From JAGQPD01 sp020426865 (GTDB taxonomy: Bacteria > Planctomycetota > Planctomycetia > Pirellulales > Pirellulaceae): a stretch of 64,000 nucleotides of DNA. The DNA lies in contig JAWKTN010000013.1 in the NCBI GenBank assembly GCA_041399065.1, positions 1 through 64,000 on the forward strand. Direction: 5' to 3'. Positions 24,670 through 34,593 of this stretch are shown here, in pieces (positions within the stretch are counted from its first letter, which is position 1; every line of letters starts with the position of its first letter). The position numbers were made by a program, and so were the translations under genes. Below the pieces are notes generated by a model that saw only the letters and a program-made list of their open reading frames with translations, was not told the DNA's origin and did no database searches.

Positions 24670-26655
24670 GTGGTAAAATTCGTCGACCAACTTTGCCTGT
24701 ACTGTGCAGGTCTGACGCTGCTTGTGACCTTTGCTGCTGATGCTCGGTCGGCGCCCCGTGCCGATCAATTGTGGCCGTCGACGACTAAGGGCTACGTCTC
24801 GGTGCCGGATATCTCGGGCTTGGAGGCGAGCTGGAATCGAACGCAGTTAGGGCAGTTGGTTGCGGATCCGGCGATGAAGCCGTTTGTGGAAGATTTGCGC
24901 GAGCAAATGAAGGCAAAGATGGACCAGACGGGCGATCGTTTGGGGGTCACGATCGACGATCTGCGTTCGGTCTGTTCGGGCGAGGTCAGCTTTGCCGCGA
25001 TTGAACCCAGTTCTGGGACGCAGAAGCACGCGATGGCCGTAATGGCCGACACGACCGGGCACGACCAGGAACGGGTGGCTTTACTCAGCAAGATCGACGC
25101 GGCAATGCACGATCGGTTGGCGGTTTCGAAGCAAACGAAGATGGGTGACACAGCGGTCACGACCTATTCCGTACCGGTGAAGAAGGGGTCACGAAAGACG
25201 TTTGACGTCGTTATCTTTGTACATGACGATGTTTTGGTAGCGATTGACAGTGATCGCGTGGCACAGGACATCCTGGAACGATGGGGGAAGAGTGACGTCG
25301 CCAGCCTGGCGACCTTGCCTGCCTATCGCGCGGTAATGGAGCGGTGTGCTGGCGAGGCAGGTGAATTAGCGTCGCAATTGACTTGGTTTGTCGAGCCGAT
25401 TGGATATTCATTTGTCGCCCGCGAAGCCGCTGGTGGACGTAAACGCCGCGGACCGGACATCCTCAAGGCGCTTGCGAACCAGGGGTTCGACGCGATCCAA
25501 GGAGTCGGCGGATTCGTCAACGTTGCAACCGACGAGCACGAACTACTGTATCGTGTTTTTGCTTATGCTCCCCCGGTCACCCACAAGAACAACGACCAAA
25601 ACCATGGCCGATTCGCCGGTGCTGCGCGGATGTTGGATTTCCCCAACGACGCTGAGCTGATTCCCGCAGAATTCGTTCCCGCCAAATTGGCTTCGTACTG
25701 CACGTGGAATTGGAAAATGCGCGAGGCCTTTGAATACGCCGGTTCGCTGGTGGATGAAATAGCCGAGCCTGGCTTCTTCGAAGAGATGCTGGCTGGGTTG
25801 ATGGACGACATGCAATTGAACGTCCGCGAAGAGATCGTGCGCCATCTGGGTGATCGGGTGGTTCTCGTTACCGACAGCGTGTTACCGGTCAGCACCAACA
25901 GTGGACGATTCCTGGCGATCATCGAAACGACCGATGCCCAGGCAATGTCGGCAGGAATCGGCAAGGCCATGCAGAACGACGTGTTTGCCCAACGCGTGCA
26001 GATCGGTTCTTATGAACTCTGGAAAATCGTCAAAGAAGAGGAGTCCAGCGTGCCGGGATTGGTCGTCGAAAACGAGGCGATTCCCGGAATTGGTGATTCC
26101 GAATACGAAACCGAAGAGGATGCTGGTTTCTTGATTCCCGACGGCGGTGCTGTTGGCGTCGTGAAAGGATATCTGGTCGCTTCGTCGCACGTCGAATTCA
26201 TCGAGGAATTCATCGAGCGAGTTGACGGGAGCGAAAAACTGGCCGATGCCAGTGACTTTCAGCAGGTCAATCACGCGCTAACGAACCTCGGTGCCGACAA
26301 GTTGTGCGCCCGGACCTTTACGCGAACAGACGAAGCCTACCGGGTCAACTACGAATTGATTCGCCAGAACCAAATGCCCGACGCTCAAACGATCACCGGA
26401 AAACTGCTCAACCGACTGCTTTCCACCGAAAAAGGGGTGCGGCGAACGCAACGAATCAACGGTCGCAAAATGCCCGATTACGACGTTGTGCGACGCTTTC
26501 TCGGACCAGCCGGTGCATTCGTCCGCACTGAGTCCGACGGCTGGTATGTCGCCGGTGTGCTTCTATCCAAGGAATCTGCCGCGGTCCTCGTCAACGAACT
26601 TCCGACGATCGAAACGGCTGCCGTTCCCGGAAACGGTGAACATACCGAAAACTAA
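24670..26655 (+). CDS. Large secreted planctomycete protein, DUF3352-like
   Basis: The 661-residue product starts at a GTG preceded by AGAAGGAGTAACG. It has a signal peptide (LYCAGLTLLVTFAADARS). The first module, LWPSTTKGYVSVPDISGLEA SWNRTQLGQL, is the characteristic opening of planctomycete secreted proteins that start with a P.dt..y..vpd...l...w..t..g.l pattern. Further modules (AELIPAEFVPAKLASYCTWN; DRVVLVTDSVLPVSTNSGRF) repeat the theme, suggesting two or three related alpha/beta domains. No catalytic motif is visible. The role is unknown and the location is periplasmic or surface. It is convergent with the esterase-like gene at 26682. Confidence 0.55.
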   Translation: MVKFVDQLCLYCAGLTLLVTFAADARSAPRADQLWPSTTKGYVSVPDISGLEASWNRTQLGQLVADPAMKPFVEDLREQMKAKMDQTGDRLGVTIDDLRSVCSGEVSFAAIEPSSGTQKHAMAVMADTTGHDQERVALLSKIDAAMHDRLAVSKQTKMGDTAVTTYSVPVKKGSRKTFDVVIFVHDDVLVAIDSDRVAQDILERWGKSDVASLATLPAYRAVMERCAGEAGELASQLTWFVEPIGYSFVAREAAGGRKRRGPDILKALANQGFDAIQGVGGFVNVATDEHELLYRVFAYAPPVTHKNNDQNHGRFAGAARMLDFPNDAELIPAEFVPAKLASYCTWNWKMREAFEYAGSLVDEIAEPGFFEEMLAGLMDDMQLNVREEIVRHLGDRVVLVTDSVLPVSTNSGRFLAIIETTDAQAMSAGIGKAMQNDVFAQRVQIGSYELWKIVKEEESSVPGLVVENEAIPGIGDSEYETEEDAGFLIPDGGAVGVVKGYLVASSHVEFIEEFIERVDGSEKLADASDFQQVNHALTNLGADKLCARTFTRTDEAYRVNYELIRQNQMPDAQTITGKLLNRLLSTEKGVRRTQRINGRKMPDYDVVRRFLGPAGAFVRTESDGWYVAGVLLSKESAAVLVNELPTIETAAVPGNGEHTEN

Positions 26656-26681
26656 GTTTTAAAGCGGGGTCGGTGAAAGGA

Positions 26682-29222
26682 CTATCGGCCCCCTCGGCCG
26701 GTTTGAGTTTGAAAGCGTGCCCAAAAGGGGTTGAGGCGATCGCCACGCAGGCGGACGTCTTCCAGCATCACTGCCAGGTCGGGTTGCCACCCTTCGCGAT
26801 GGTCCCGGCCGTTGATCGTGATCGTGATCGGACGATCGAAATTAACCAAGTCGGGATGGAGCCAAATTGCAATCTCACCGACACCGGTCGAGATTGATAG
26901 CGAGTTATTCGGGCGAACGGCTCCGGTCGTTTCGACGGGTTTTGCACCGCGTGCTGCCGGCCAACCTGTTGGCGGCACGAGCGAGGCATCGGGGAATTTG
27001 GCCAGCGAGACCCACCAGAAATAGTTGTTCCAAGTGCGCATGCTTGCCGCGGCGAATTCGCGCGGGAATAGGATTCGGCGTTGCGACTTCATCCATTGAA
27101 AAATGTGTTGAATCTCTTCTTGAAAATGTTCGTGCCCGCGTCCGCGATATTCCACGACGACGACGTCAAACCCAGACTTGGTAAGATAGCGATCCAATTC
27201 CCGTGCGTTGCGGGACATTTTGTCACCGTCCATCTGTCCGGCGACGAAGTACATTGGCAGCGCGCGGACGTTCTCCCAACATCGGGCGATGTACATCGGG
27301 GCGTCGTTGGTCAGGTATTGTGAAACGGCGACGATGGGAATCACTCCGGCCCACGAATCGGGATGGCTGACGGCCAAGTCCCACGCTGCATCGCCCCCCA
27401 TGTCATGGCCGCTCAAAAAGATGCGGTCGGTGTCAATCGCCAATCGCTTGCAGGCGTCGCGGACGGTGAACAATACTTGCCGGTGTTCCTCGACGCTGAA
27501 TTGGTAACGTTTTTGTGACGAGTCTGCCCATTCGGGAGCGATCACGATGTATCCGTGGCGAGTTGCCTGGCCCAGACGCATTCGCATGCGGTCCGAATAG
27601 GCACCGGCCCACCAATCGACCATCAGGTGGGGCGTGGTCCCCAGACCATGCAGTGTGATCACGGTCGGGTAGCGACGGCCAGGATCGTAGTTGGGGGGCA
27701 ATTGCACGAAGTAGCCCACCGGACGACTCCCTTCCTTAACAGGGACTTGTACATGGAAGTATCCCTCCGGCGACAATTGTGTGTCTTGTGGTTCCGGTGT
27801 GTCGGCGGCTGCCTGTTGCTCACCGTCGTTGGCCGGCGGTGCCTGCTCCCGCGTTACCGAGATCTTTGCCGGTGCAACGGCAATTCCGTCCATCGGCCAC
27901 TGCGGCGCCATGTTGCTTAGCAACTTGGCAACCATTGCCGGTGTGCCCCCCTCCAGGCTCTTGATTTGATCGAGAATCTGCTGTCGTTCCAACGACTGGT
28001 CCGTCGCCAGATTCAGATACTCGCGCACCAGTCGCCGAACGTCGTATAACGACAGGGTTACGGCCATATTGTCCGTCGCCTCCCCGGCTCCCAAAAGCGA
28101 CCCGCTGATGGCGAGCGAGAGTTTCTGTTCGGGGATCATGTTGGGATCGTCCGACAGACGAAGGAAATCGGCGAACCGCCCGAGCGTGTTGAAGTTCAAC
28201 CCGGTCAAGATGTCTTCGCAGGCTTGTGCGACGCGATCGCGTTGTTGTCCCGCTTCCAATTGCTCGATGTTCGTTTTCAACAATTGTCGCACACGCTCGC
28301 CGTCCTGCGCCTTGCGTTCGTATTCAGAGAGCAGTTCGCGCAACTCCAAACGTGCTTCTTCGGCGATGTCATCGGTAGGAAAGTCCTGCAACCAGCGGAC
28401 GACCAACGCATGCTGTCCCGCATCACGTCGCAAGCGGATTTCGCGCAGCCATTGCTGGGAACTCAATTGCCGCAACTGCAAGATCTGCTTCTTCAGGTCA
28501 GCCAGTTCAGGAAACTGCTTGATCGCGTCCTGCAACTCTTCCAAGGCGTCACGATATCGCTCGGATTGCAATAGCAAACGTACCACGCTAAGTCGCGCAT
28601 CGGCATCACCCTGGTCCAAGCCGGTTCGCAGGATCTCACTGAGCGTCTGCCGCGGAATCGAACTCGTGGCGATCCGCATGTCCCAGACATAGGATTGTCC
28701 CGGTAGCTGGAGACCCTGGACGCGAGTGGAGATGGGAGTGATTTCCGTGATCCCCTGCATGACCTGGATCGGTCCGCCGCCGCTCATCATCGAGAACGTT
28801 CTGCGTCCCCATTTGTCGAACGGCGTGATCGACAAGATCGGGCCGACGATGTTGATCTGTTTCCCACTGGTGGCAACGCGTTGACGAATGCGGATCTTCT
28901 CCACCGGCGGCGCCGCCCGATCGGGTGGCGATGCTACCATCCAAGTGTTGAAGAATGTGCGAGTCAACTCGTTGTCGACCACGACGATGGGAGCGACGTC
29001 GACCTCACCCGCACCCGCCTTGGGAGCCAAAGGGTTCTCGCCAATGCTCGAGATCTTGCTCGCGTCTCCCGAAACAAGCAGGCCGTTCTTCAACAGGAAT
29101 TCCGCCGATCGAGCCGCCGACGGAGCGGCCACCGTCACGAGCATGATGCTGCCGCAAACGTAGCAGAAAACGCGGAGTCGCTGTGCAACCATTGCTCGAC
29201 TCGCTTGCCATCGATCATTCAT
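26682..29222 (-). CDS. Secreted alpha/beta-hydrolase with Asp at the nucleophile elbow
   Basis: A protein of about 846 residues with a signal peptide (VFCYVCGSIMLVTVAAPSAA). The middle (residues ~190-350) is helical with coiled-coil-like stretches (DLKKQILQLRQLSSQQWLRE). Residues ~530-760 form an alpha/beta-hydrolase domain of the PHB-depolymerase/dienelactone-hydrolase type: RYPTVITLHGLGTTPHLMVD, then RIFLSGHDMGGDAAWDLAVS. The nucleophile elbow is G-H-D-M-G-G, with Asp where Ser is normal. QMDGDKMSRN and EYRGRGHEHFQEEI supply the acid and the histidine. It is therefore either an epoxide-hydrolase-like Asp enzyme or a non-hydrolytic relative. The start at 29222 has AGGGG upstream; 29192 and 29255 are alternatives. 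Confidence 0.65.
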   Translation of the reverse strand: MNDRWQASRAMVAQRLRVFCYVCGSIMLVTVAAPSAARSAEFLLKNGLLVSGDASKISSIGENPLAPKAGAGEVDVAPIVVVDNELTRTFFNTWMVASPPDRAAPPVEKIRIRQRVATSGKQINIVGPILSITPFDKWGRRTFSMMSGGGPIQVMQGITEITPISTRVQGLQLPGQSYVWDMRIATSSIPRQTLSEILRTGLDQGDADARLSVVRLLLQSERYRDALEELQDAIKQFPELADLKKQILQLRQLSSQQWLREIRLRRDAGQHALVVRWLQDFPTDDIAEEARLELRELLSEYERKAQDGERVRQLLKTNIEQLEAGQQRDRVAQACEDILTGLNFNTLGRFADFLRLSDDPNMIPEQKLSLAISGSLLGAGEATDNMAVTLSLYDVRRLVREYLNLATDQSLERQQILDQIKSLEGGTPAMVAKLLSNMAPQWPMDGIAVAPAKISVTREQAPPANDGEQQAAADTPEPQDTQLSPEGYFHVQVPVKEGSRPVGYFVQLPPNYDPGRRYPTVITLHGLGTTPHLMVDWWAGAYSDRMRMRLGQATRHGYIVIAPEWADSSQKRYQFSVEEHRQVLFTVRDACKRLAIDTDRIFLSGHDMGGDAAWDLAVSHPDSWAGVIPIVAVSQYLTNDAPMYIARCWENVRALPMYFVAGQMDGDKMSRNARELDRYLTKSGFDVVVVEYRGRGHEHFQEEIQHIFQWMKSQRRILFPREFAAASMRTWNNYFWWVSLAKFPDASLVPPTGWPAARGAKPVETTGAVRPNNSLSISTGVGEIAIWLHPDLVNFDRPITITINGRDHREGWQPDLAVMLEDVRLRGDRLNPFWARFQTQTGRGGR

Positions 29223-29423
29223 GCCTTTTCGCCCCTGTTGCCATGTCGAATGCACCTGCGTCTACCCGAGCACAACGGAACCCCTGGCTACTGGCGTTGC
29301 TCGCACCCAAACGCGTTGTCTCTATTGTCGCTTACATCAAGGCGAATCGTCAAACAAACGCATTGACACTCGGCCGGTGATGCCGAAAATAATGGTTTTA
29401 GGGACAGCTCTTGGTGGTTCGCC

Positions 29424-29678
29424 ATGTATTTACGCCGTACGCTACAAGTTCTCATGTTCGCCCTGCCTATTGTCGTGGCTGCCGTCGCGGCGTTGGGGGC
29501 CGCGACTTCACTGTCCCACGTTATCCACGACCAAACCGCCGCCCGATGGTTGGGGGTGGCGACCATATCCGGACTGGTTGTCCTGGCAATGATTGTGCTG
29601 GCGATCGTGGCCACGGTCGGCGCCTATGTGTTGCAAGATCTGGATCGACGCGAGCGGAGTCCCAGACATGACGATTAA
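29424..29678 (+). CDS. Small two-helix membrane protein
   Basis: An 84-residue product with two hydrophobic helices (LMFALPIVVAAVAALGAATS and ISGLVVLAMIVLAIVATVGA) and a charged C-terminal tail (LQDLDRRERSPRHDD), predicted inner membrane with both ends cytoplasmic. It lies 17 bases before the start of a zinc-ribbon protein and is probably co-transcribed with it. No family is recognised. Confidence 0.6.
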   Translation: MYLRRTLQVLMFALPIVVAAVAALGAATSLSHVIHDQTAARWLGVATISGLVVLAMIVLAIVATVGAYVLQDLDRRERSPRHDD

Positions 29679-29695
29679 CCCAGCGCGGTGTGGTG

Positions 29696-30610
29696 ATGAC
29701 GATTGAATTTGCTTGTCATCAATGTGACCAGCGATTTCGTGTTGCCGACGACAAATATGGCGCTCGCCTGAAGTGTCCCAAATGCGCTTCGCAGCTGACC
29801 GTGCCGTCGCGAGAGATCGGGGCTACGCAGATCGCGGTACGGAACGCCAATCGTGTGCGTCAACATACCCATAGCGTCGAATCACCGAGTTCCGCAACGG
29901 TTCCCCCAGACGCCACGCAGGGCCCGCCTCCGTTGCCCGTCATGTCCGTAACTCCCGCGGCGATCGGGAGTGTCGCACCCAACATCGACATTCACGAACG
30001 CGCTGAGCGAGCGTTGGCGATCGATCCGACGCGAGTTTCCGTCCCCCGACGTGTGATCTATGCGCAAGGAATCTTGTTGGTCGTCGTGCCATTGATCACG
30101 TTCGCACTAGGAACATGGTTTGGGTTGTTGCTTAGCCGAACCGCCGATACCGCTCAAGCGGTTGCGGGTCCGTGCGAGTTCACAGGAAGGATTGTCCTAT
30201 TGGACGACCGGATGGGTACCACAGCCGATCGGGGCGCTGTGGTGCTGCTCGTTCCGCAGGACGATCGACCGGAACAGCGGCTGCCAGTGGACCGTTTGAA
30301 GACCGGCGAACCACGGCTGCAGCCTGACGAGTTGGAATTCCGGGCGTTGCAGGTATTTGGTGGCGGATACGACGTCGCGGATATCAACGGCGAATTTCGC
30401 GTTCGTCTTCCGGTCCCCGGGAAATACTATTTGTTGGTGATCTCGCGCAATGCGACGCGACCACGGCATTTGGCACCGACACCGCAGGAGTTGGCGGGCA
30501 TTGGACGTTACTTTCTTCCGGCGATCGATCTACTGGGGGACCAGGATTATAAGTGGGAGCCGATCGAGGTCACGGGCAATTTGAATCGGACGATCCGTTT
30601 TCAGGATTGA
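29696..30610 (+). CDS. Zinc-ribbon, transmembrane, carboxypeptidase-regulatory-like protein
   Basis: The ATG at 29696 is chosen because MTIEFACHQCDQRFRVADDK YGARLKCPKCASQLTVP is the standard opening of planctomycete MJ0042-type zinc ribbons, with two CxxC pairs. A Pro-rich linker follows, then one transmembrane helix (ILLVVVPLITFALGTWFGLL, residues ~125-145). After it comes an extracytoplasmic domain (EFTGRIVLLDDRMGTTADRG AVVLLVPQ ... VADINGEFRVRLPVPGKYYL) that looks like a carboxypeptidase-regulatory (transthyretin-like) fold. The ribbon is thus cytoplasmic and the beta domain is outside. The function is unknown. Confidence 0.65.
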   Translation: MTIEFACHQCDQRFRVADDKYGARLKCPKCASQLTVPSREIGATQIAVRNANRVRQHTHSVESPSSATVPPDATQGPPPLPVMSVTPAAIGSVAPNIDIHERAERALAIDPTRVSVPRRVIYAQGILLVVVPLITFALGTWFGLLLSRTADTAQAVAGPCEFTGRIVLLDDRMGTTADRGAVVLLVPQDDRPEQRLPVDRLKTGEPRLQPDELEFRALQVFGGGYDVADINGEFRVRLPVPGKYYLLVISRNATRPRHLAPTPQELAGIGRYFLPAIDLLGDQDYKWEPIEVTGNLNRTIRFQD

Positions 30611-30613
30611 CGT

Positions 30614-31213
30614 TCAGGATTGACGCTGGCCCTGCAATAGTAGCCGGCTGGCGATCCCTGCGACCCCCGCATCGTGTGGCCGGCGGGAAAAGTCGCCATT
30701 GGGATCCACGATTTGCGTGGCGTCGAAATAGAGCTCGCGTCCTCGCGAGCAGGTGACCACATCGAAATAGCGGGCATCGTCAGGGTGTTCCGGGCCCAAA
30801 GCAATGGTTTGGATATCTTTAGGGGTCAATCTGAGCGCCCGGGCGACATCCTGGGCGTCGCTAAGATAAGTGGCCAAGTAGGGAGATTCTGGCGTGCCGT
30901 CGCCGGTCGCCAGCAGGCCGACCAGACAGGATTGCAGCTCAAACCGCTCGATTTCGGCCGATTCGCCATCGTGCAACCGTAATGCGGCCAAGCCCATGTA
31001 GTAGTGCCACCGCGGCGAAAGCATCCATGCGGGAAACATGGCCTCGCCAGCGGCTAACACGTCATCAAAAGCGCCACGCCGCATGAGTCTTGCGACTTGC
31101 GCTAGTTCCTCCCAATGGCGAGACAATGACCGGTTGGCCACGATCTTCTTCCGCAACCGCAGGTATCCGTCCGCGGTCGGGTTGATGAGGAACGATTCGT
31201 AAGCTTTATGCAT
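30614..31213 (-). CDS. Hypothetical protein, TPR-like
   Basis: From the ATG at 31213 the 199-residue product begins MHKAYESFLINPTADGYLRL RKKIVANRSLSRHW. Helical segments such as ARLMRRGAFDDVLAAGEAMF PAWMLSPRWHYYMGLAALRL resemble TPR-like helices. Its C-terminal half (HPDDARYFDVVTCSRGRELY FDATQIVDPNGDF) is more beta-like. There is no signal peptide. It ends 4 bases from the convergent gene at 29696-30610. I do not recognise the family. Confidence 0.55.
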   Translation of the reverse strand: MHKAYESFLINPTADGYLRLRKKIVANRSLSRHWEELAQVARLMRRGAFDDVLAAGEAMFPAWMLSPRWHYYMGLAALRLHDGESAEIERFELQSCLVGLLATGDGTPESPYLATYLSDAQDVARALRLTPKDIQTIALGPEHPDDARYFDVVTCSRGRELYFDATQIVDPNGDFSRRPHDAGVAGIASRLLLQGQRQS

Positions 31214-31322
31214 ACGACACCCAATCGTCACCCAAACATCGCTGTTTGTAAGCGGCAGCCGACGACATTGTCAAGCTTGCATTCTATTGATAGTAACGTC
31301 TGTCGAACGATCTTGCAACTAC

Positions 31323-33050
31323 TTAAGCGATAATGTCGCGACGTTGTTGGATATAATCCCAAACGACATACCGATCGAGGTCGCGACCGGCAGTGAAGAA
31401 GACGCGTCCTTTCGTCGATTCTGCAAGTCGATGTGCGAATCGTACGTCTTCCTCCGTCTGCGACCAACTGGGAACTAAGAACAAATTGATCGTAATGCCA
31501 TCTCGCCGACACAAATGGCCCTCGCGTAAGGTCGCTTCTTCGGTTTGCCGATCGGGCGGATAAAGGAGATAGAGCCATTCGCCCTCGAAGTGGGCCGTGG
31601 GCAGGCCGTCGGTGATCAACACAATCTGACGATTTACCGTGTCCTGAGTCGCCAACAGTCGGCGGGCCAACTGCAGGCTGTGCTGGATATTCGTAAAGTG
31701 CGGTGGAATCTGCATTTCCGAGATGTCGTCGCGACTCATGTCTGCTTTCAAACGGACCCACGGATCGTGCATCGTTACCGGTTTAGGAAGCAGCGACGCG
31801 ATCTCGCCCGACGGTCGCACCTTGCCGAACGTGTACATCTCGACGAACCGAAGAAAGTCGCCAGGATACTCTCGTCGGATGAGCCCATCCAACGCCAAAG
31901 CCATTCGCTTAACGTTGATATACTGACCGTCGTAACGCATCGAACCGCTCATGTCCATGATTACGACGGTCCCGCATTTGGGATTGTTTCGCGTCCGATG
32001 GATCTCGATATCGTCCGGATGCAGCCTCAATGGCAGCTTCGCCCCTTGCCGCAGCATCGCGTTGATGAACGTCTGGGGAATATCCAGGTGGGTAATGGAA
32101 TCGCCGAATTCGTACGACTTGGTCTGCTGCATTTCCACGGCGCCTTCCCCCACGATGGGGCCCTGATGCCGGCCGGATCGGGACGCCTGCAATTGCGAAA
32201 AAATGCGCTCCAACAGCTTTCCCTGGAACAGGCGATACGCCTCGGGCGTCAATTGAAATGCGCGACCATCGGTTTCCAACCCTTGACGCTGAGCTAAATC
32301 CCGGATCAAATTCTCGACCTGTTGCTGTAGGGTCGATAGGTTGTCAATGTCTGCTGGTTCCGCGAATTCCGCCAAGGCCTCCAGATCGACTAAGGCAATT
32401 TGTGCGTTCTCGCGAGCTTCCTCCAACTGACGAATCAACTCGTCGATCTTTTCCAGTTCCTCTTTCACCGCAATCGCTGTCGGGACATCCATCGATTGTC
32501 GGCCGTGAAACTCGTATTTCGACGCCAGCTCGTCGATTTCATACTTCTCACCGAGGCGTTCCATCAGCCCCACCAGCTCACGTGCGAAAGGTGACCGGTC
32601 ATCGCCGGTGGCATACCAAATCCGTTCCAGATCGTACAGCTGTTGTTTTCGGACGGCTCGTTCGAATCGTTCTCGCAGTTTCGACGGTGCATGGATGCCA
32701 GCTGCTGCCTGGTAATACGCCTGACCAACAAGCTTCTGCACGCGCTCGGTTTCGAATCGTTCCAGGATCTTTCGCTTGCGTTCGCGCAACATGGCCAGCA
32801 GCGCGTCGATGCTGGGGCCTAGTCCGGCGATTTGACTTGGATCCAACCGCACAGCGCGTGCCAGCTGTTCTGGAGTCAGTGATTGGGTACTGCCGAACGT
32901 TAGTAAATGGTCGAAGATGGGCGAAATCAGGTCGGGTGGCGGTTGAGTCGGACTGGGAAACCGCTGGGGATCGTATTTCTGGTAGGTGTGAATCACGCCC
33001 CCTGGTCGTACGGGCCCTGACAGCTTCTGGGGATCGTGAGACAGATTCAT
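31323..33050 (-). CDS. vWA-domain protein, partner of MoxR-type ATPase
   Basis: A 575-residue protein. The first ~330 residues are helical and charged. The C-terminal domain is a von Willebrand A fold with a MIDAS motif: VVIMDMSGSMRYDGQYINVK (D-x-S-x-S), followed by VNRQIVLITDGLPTAHFEGE (the TDG strand). In MoxR-vWA systems the AAA ATPase and the vWA protein act together as a chaperone or insertase for metalloproteins or complexes. The gene starts 18 bases after the AAA gene on the same strand, so the pair is an operon. There is no signal peptide, so it is cytoplasmic. Confidence 0.8.
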   Translation of the reverse strand: MNLSHDPQKLSGPVRPGGVIHTYQKYDPQRFPSPTQPPPDLISPIFDHLLTFGSTQSLTPEQLARAVRLDPSQIAGLGPSIDALLAMLRERKRKILERFETERVQKLVGQAYYQAAAGIHAPSKLRERFERAVRKQQLYDLERIWYATGDDRSPFARELVGLMERLGEKYEIDELASKYEFHGRQSMDVPTAIAVKEELEKIDELIRQLEEARENAQIALVDLEALAEFAEPADIDNLSTLQQQVENLIRDLAQRQGLETDGRAFQLTPEAYRLFQGKLLERIFSQLQASRSGRHQGPIVGEGAVEMQQTKSYEFGDSITHLDIPQTFINAMLRQGAKLPLRLHPDDIEIHRTRNNPKCGTVVIMDMSGSMRYDGQYINVKRMALALDGLIRREYPGDFLRFVEMYTFGKVRPSGEIASLLPKPVTMHDPWVRLKADMSRDDISEMQIPPHFTNIQHSLQLARRLLATQDTVNRQIVLITDGLPTAHFEGEWLYLLYPPDRQTEEATLREGHLCRRDGITINLFLVPSWSQTEEDVRFAHRLAESTKGRVFFTAGRDLDRYVVWDYIQQRRDIIA

Positions 33051-33068
33051 GTGTGTGACTCGGCGCTA

Positions 33069-34484
33069 CTATTGGATCTCGTACGTGATTTTTCCGAAAT
33101 GCTGTGCACGGGAGATCATATCCATGGCGTACAGTCCTGCCAGCACGAATTCAATACAGGATGCCCGTACCGCCACATCTTTGGAGGCATTGACCTCAAA
33201 TGCCTTGTCCCAGACCGGGGGAACTCGCTGCAACACTTCTGCATAAGCGGCCGACGGCAACAAGTCCCCGACCTCCAGTCGAACTCCTTTGCCAAAGATC
33301 TTGGCGATTTCCTCCAGGCCATGTCGATCGACGTATTCCATAAACACCGTCTTGATGGCCTCGGCTACCAGTGCATCGAGTACCTGGCGTTCAGACATTT
33401 GATGGCTTCCCATCATGTCCAGTTCCAGCTTGCCCAATGACGACGCATACAGATGTCCCAAATCGCTAATACGCGGTACCGCTGGTCGCTCGTTCAACAA
33501 TACGCCGCGGTGCCGGGCGCTGGCGATCATCGTTCGATAGTTGGCGATCGAAAAACGGGCGCTCACGCCCGATTGCTGGTCGATGAATTTCGATCTCCGC
33601 GCCGCGATCGTAATCTCTTCGATAATCTGTCGCATGAAGTACGGGATCGACACCGGGTATTCGCCCTCAAGGCCCATGCCTGATTCCTGCTCCATGATCT
33701 GAATCCCCACATCGCGATGGCGGGGATAGTGGGTATGGATGACTGAGCCAATACGGTCTTTCAGCTGAGGAATTACTTTTCCGCTGCGGTTGTACGTCGA
33801 CGGATTGGCGGAGAACAGGATCAACACATCGATGTCGAAACGCACCGGGAACCCGCGTATTTGCACGTCGCGTTCTTCGAGAATGTTAAACAGTCCGACT
33901 TGCACGAGCTCATCGAGCTCCGGCAACTCATTGATGGCGAAAATGCCGCGGTGCATCCGCGGAATCAAGCCAAAATGCAGTGCCTCTTCAGCGGACATGC
34001 TGACGCCGCCGGCCAGTTTCGCAGGATCAATTTCTCCAATGATATCCGCAAACTTCGTGCCGGGCGCCAACCGTTCGGCATAACGATCCTCACGGCTCCA
34101 CCAGGCAATCGGAATATCAGACTCGTCGTGTGCTGCGACAAAATCACGGCAGATACGGCTGATCGGGCAATACGGATCGTCGTGGAGCGGCGCACCCGGA
34201 ACATCGAGATAGGGAATCGCATCGTCGAGAAACCCAGCCAATGCCCGCATCAACCGACTCTTCCCCTGACCTTTCTCTCCCAAAAACAACATATCGTGTT
34301 GGGAGAGTAGTGCCAGATTGATTTCCGGAATCACCGTGTCTTCATACCCCAACATGCCAGGGAACAACTCTTCGCCAGCGGCAAGCCGACGCACAAAATT
34401 ATTCTGAATCTCCTGCTTGACTAACTTCGATTGCCAGCCACTTTCGCGCAATTCCTTCAGAGTCTTCGGACGTTCGCCAATCAC
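33069..34484 (-). CDS. MoxR/magnesium-chelatase-like AAA+ ATPase
   Basis: A 471-residue cytoplasmic AAA+ protein. Walker A is FLGEKGQGKSRLMRALAGFL (GxxGxGKS). Walker B is HRGIFAINELPELDELVQVG, where Asn-Glu replaces the usual Asp-Glu, a pattern I recall in this ChlI/MoxR branch. VDVLILFSANPSTYN (equivalent to sensor 1) and a C-terminal helical lid with QSGVSARFSIANY follow. It starts at a GTG at 34484 with ggagt just upstream. It lies in an operon with the vWA gene downstream. In this family the ATPase remodels a protein target, and the target here is unknown. Confidence 0.8.
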   Translation of the reverse strand: MIGERPKTLKELRESGWQSKLVKQEIQNNFVRRLAAGEELFPGMLGYEDTVIPEINLALLSQHDMLFLGEKGQGKSRLMRALAGFLDDAIPYLDVPGAPLHDDPYCPISRICRDFVAAHDESDIPIAWWSREDRYAERLAPGTKFADIIGEIDPAKLAGGVSMSAEEALHFGLIPRMHRGIFAINELPELDELVQVGLFNILEERDVQIRGFPVRFDIDVLILFSANPSTYNRSGKVIPQLKDRIGSVIHTHYPRHRDVGIQIMEQESGMGLEGEYPVSIPYFMRQIIEEITIAARRSKFIDQQSGVSARFSIANYRTMIASARHRGVLLNERPAVPRISDLGHLYASSLGKLELDMMGSHQMSERQVLDALVAEAIKTVFMEYVDRHGLEEIAKIFGKGVRLEVGDLLPSAAYAEVLQRVPPVWDKAFEVNASKDVAVRASCIEFVLAGLYAMDMISRAQHFGKITYEIQ

Positions 34485-34593
34485 TGTTACTCCGATCTGT
34501 TCACATCACGGTTCGATTCGATAGCCCGGATCGCGATCAGTATTATAGGGTCCCGGCCACCGCCGACCAGTCTGTGCGCCGATCGCGTCGTAC

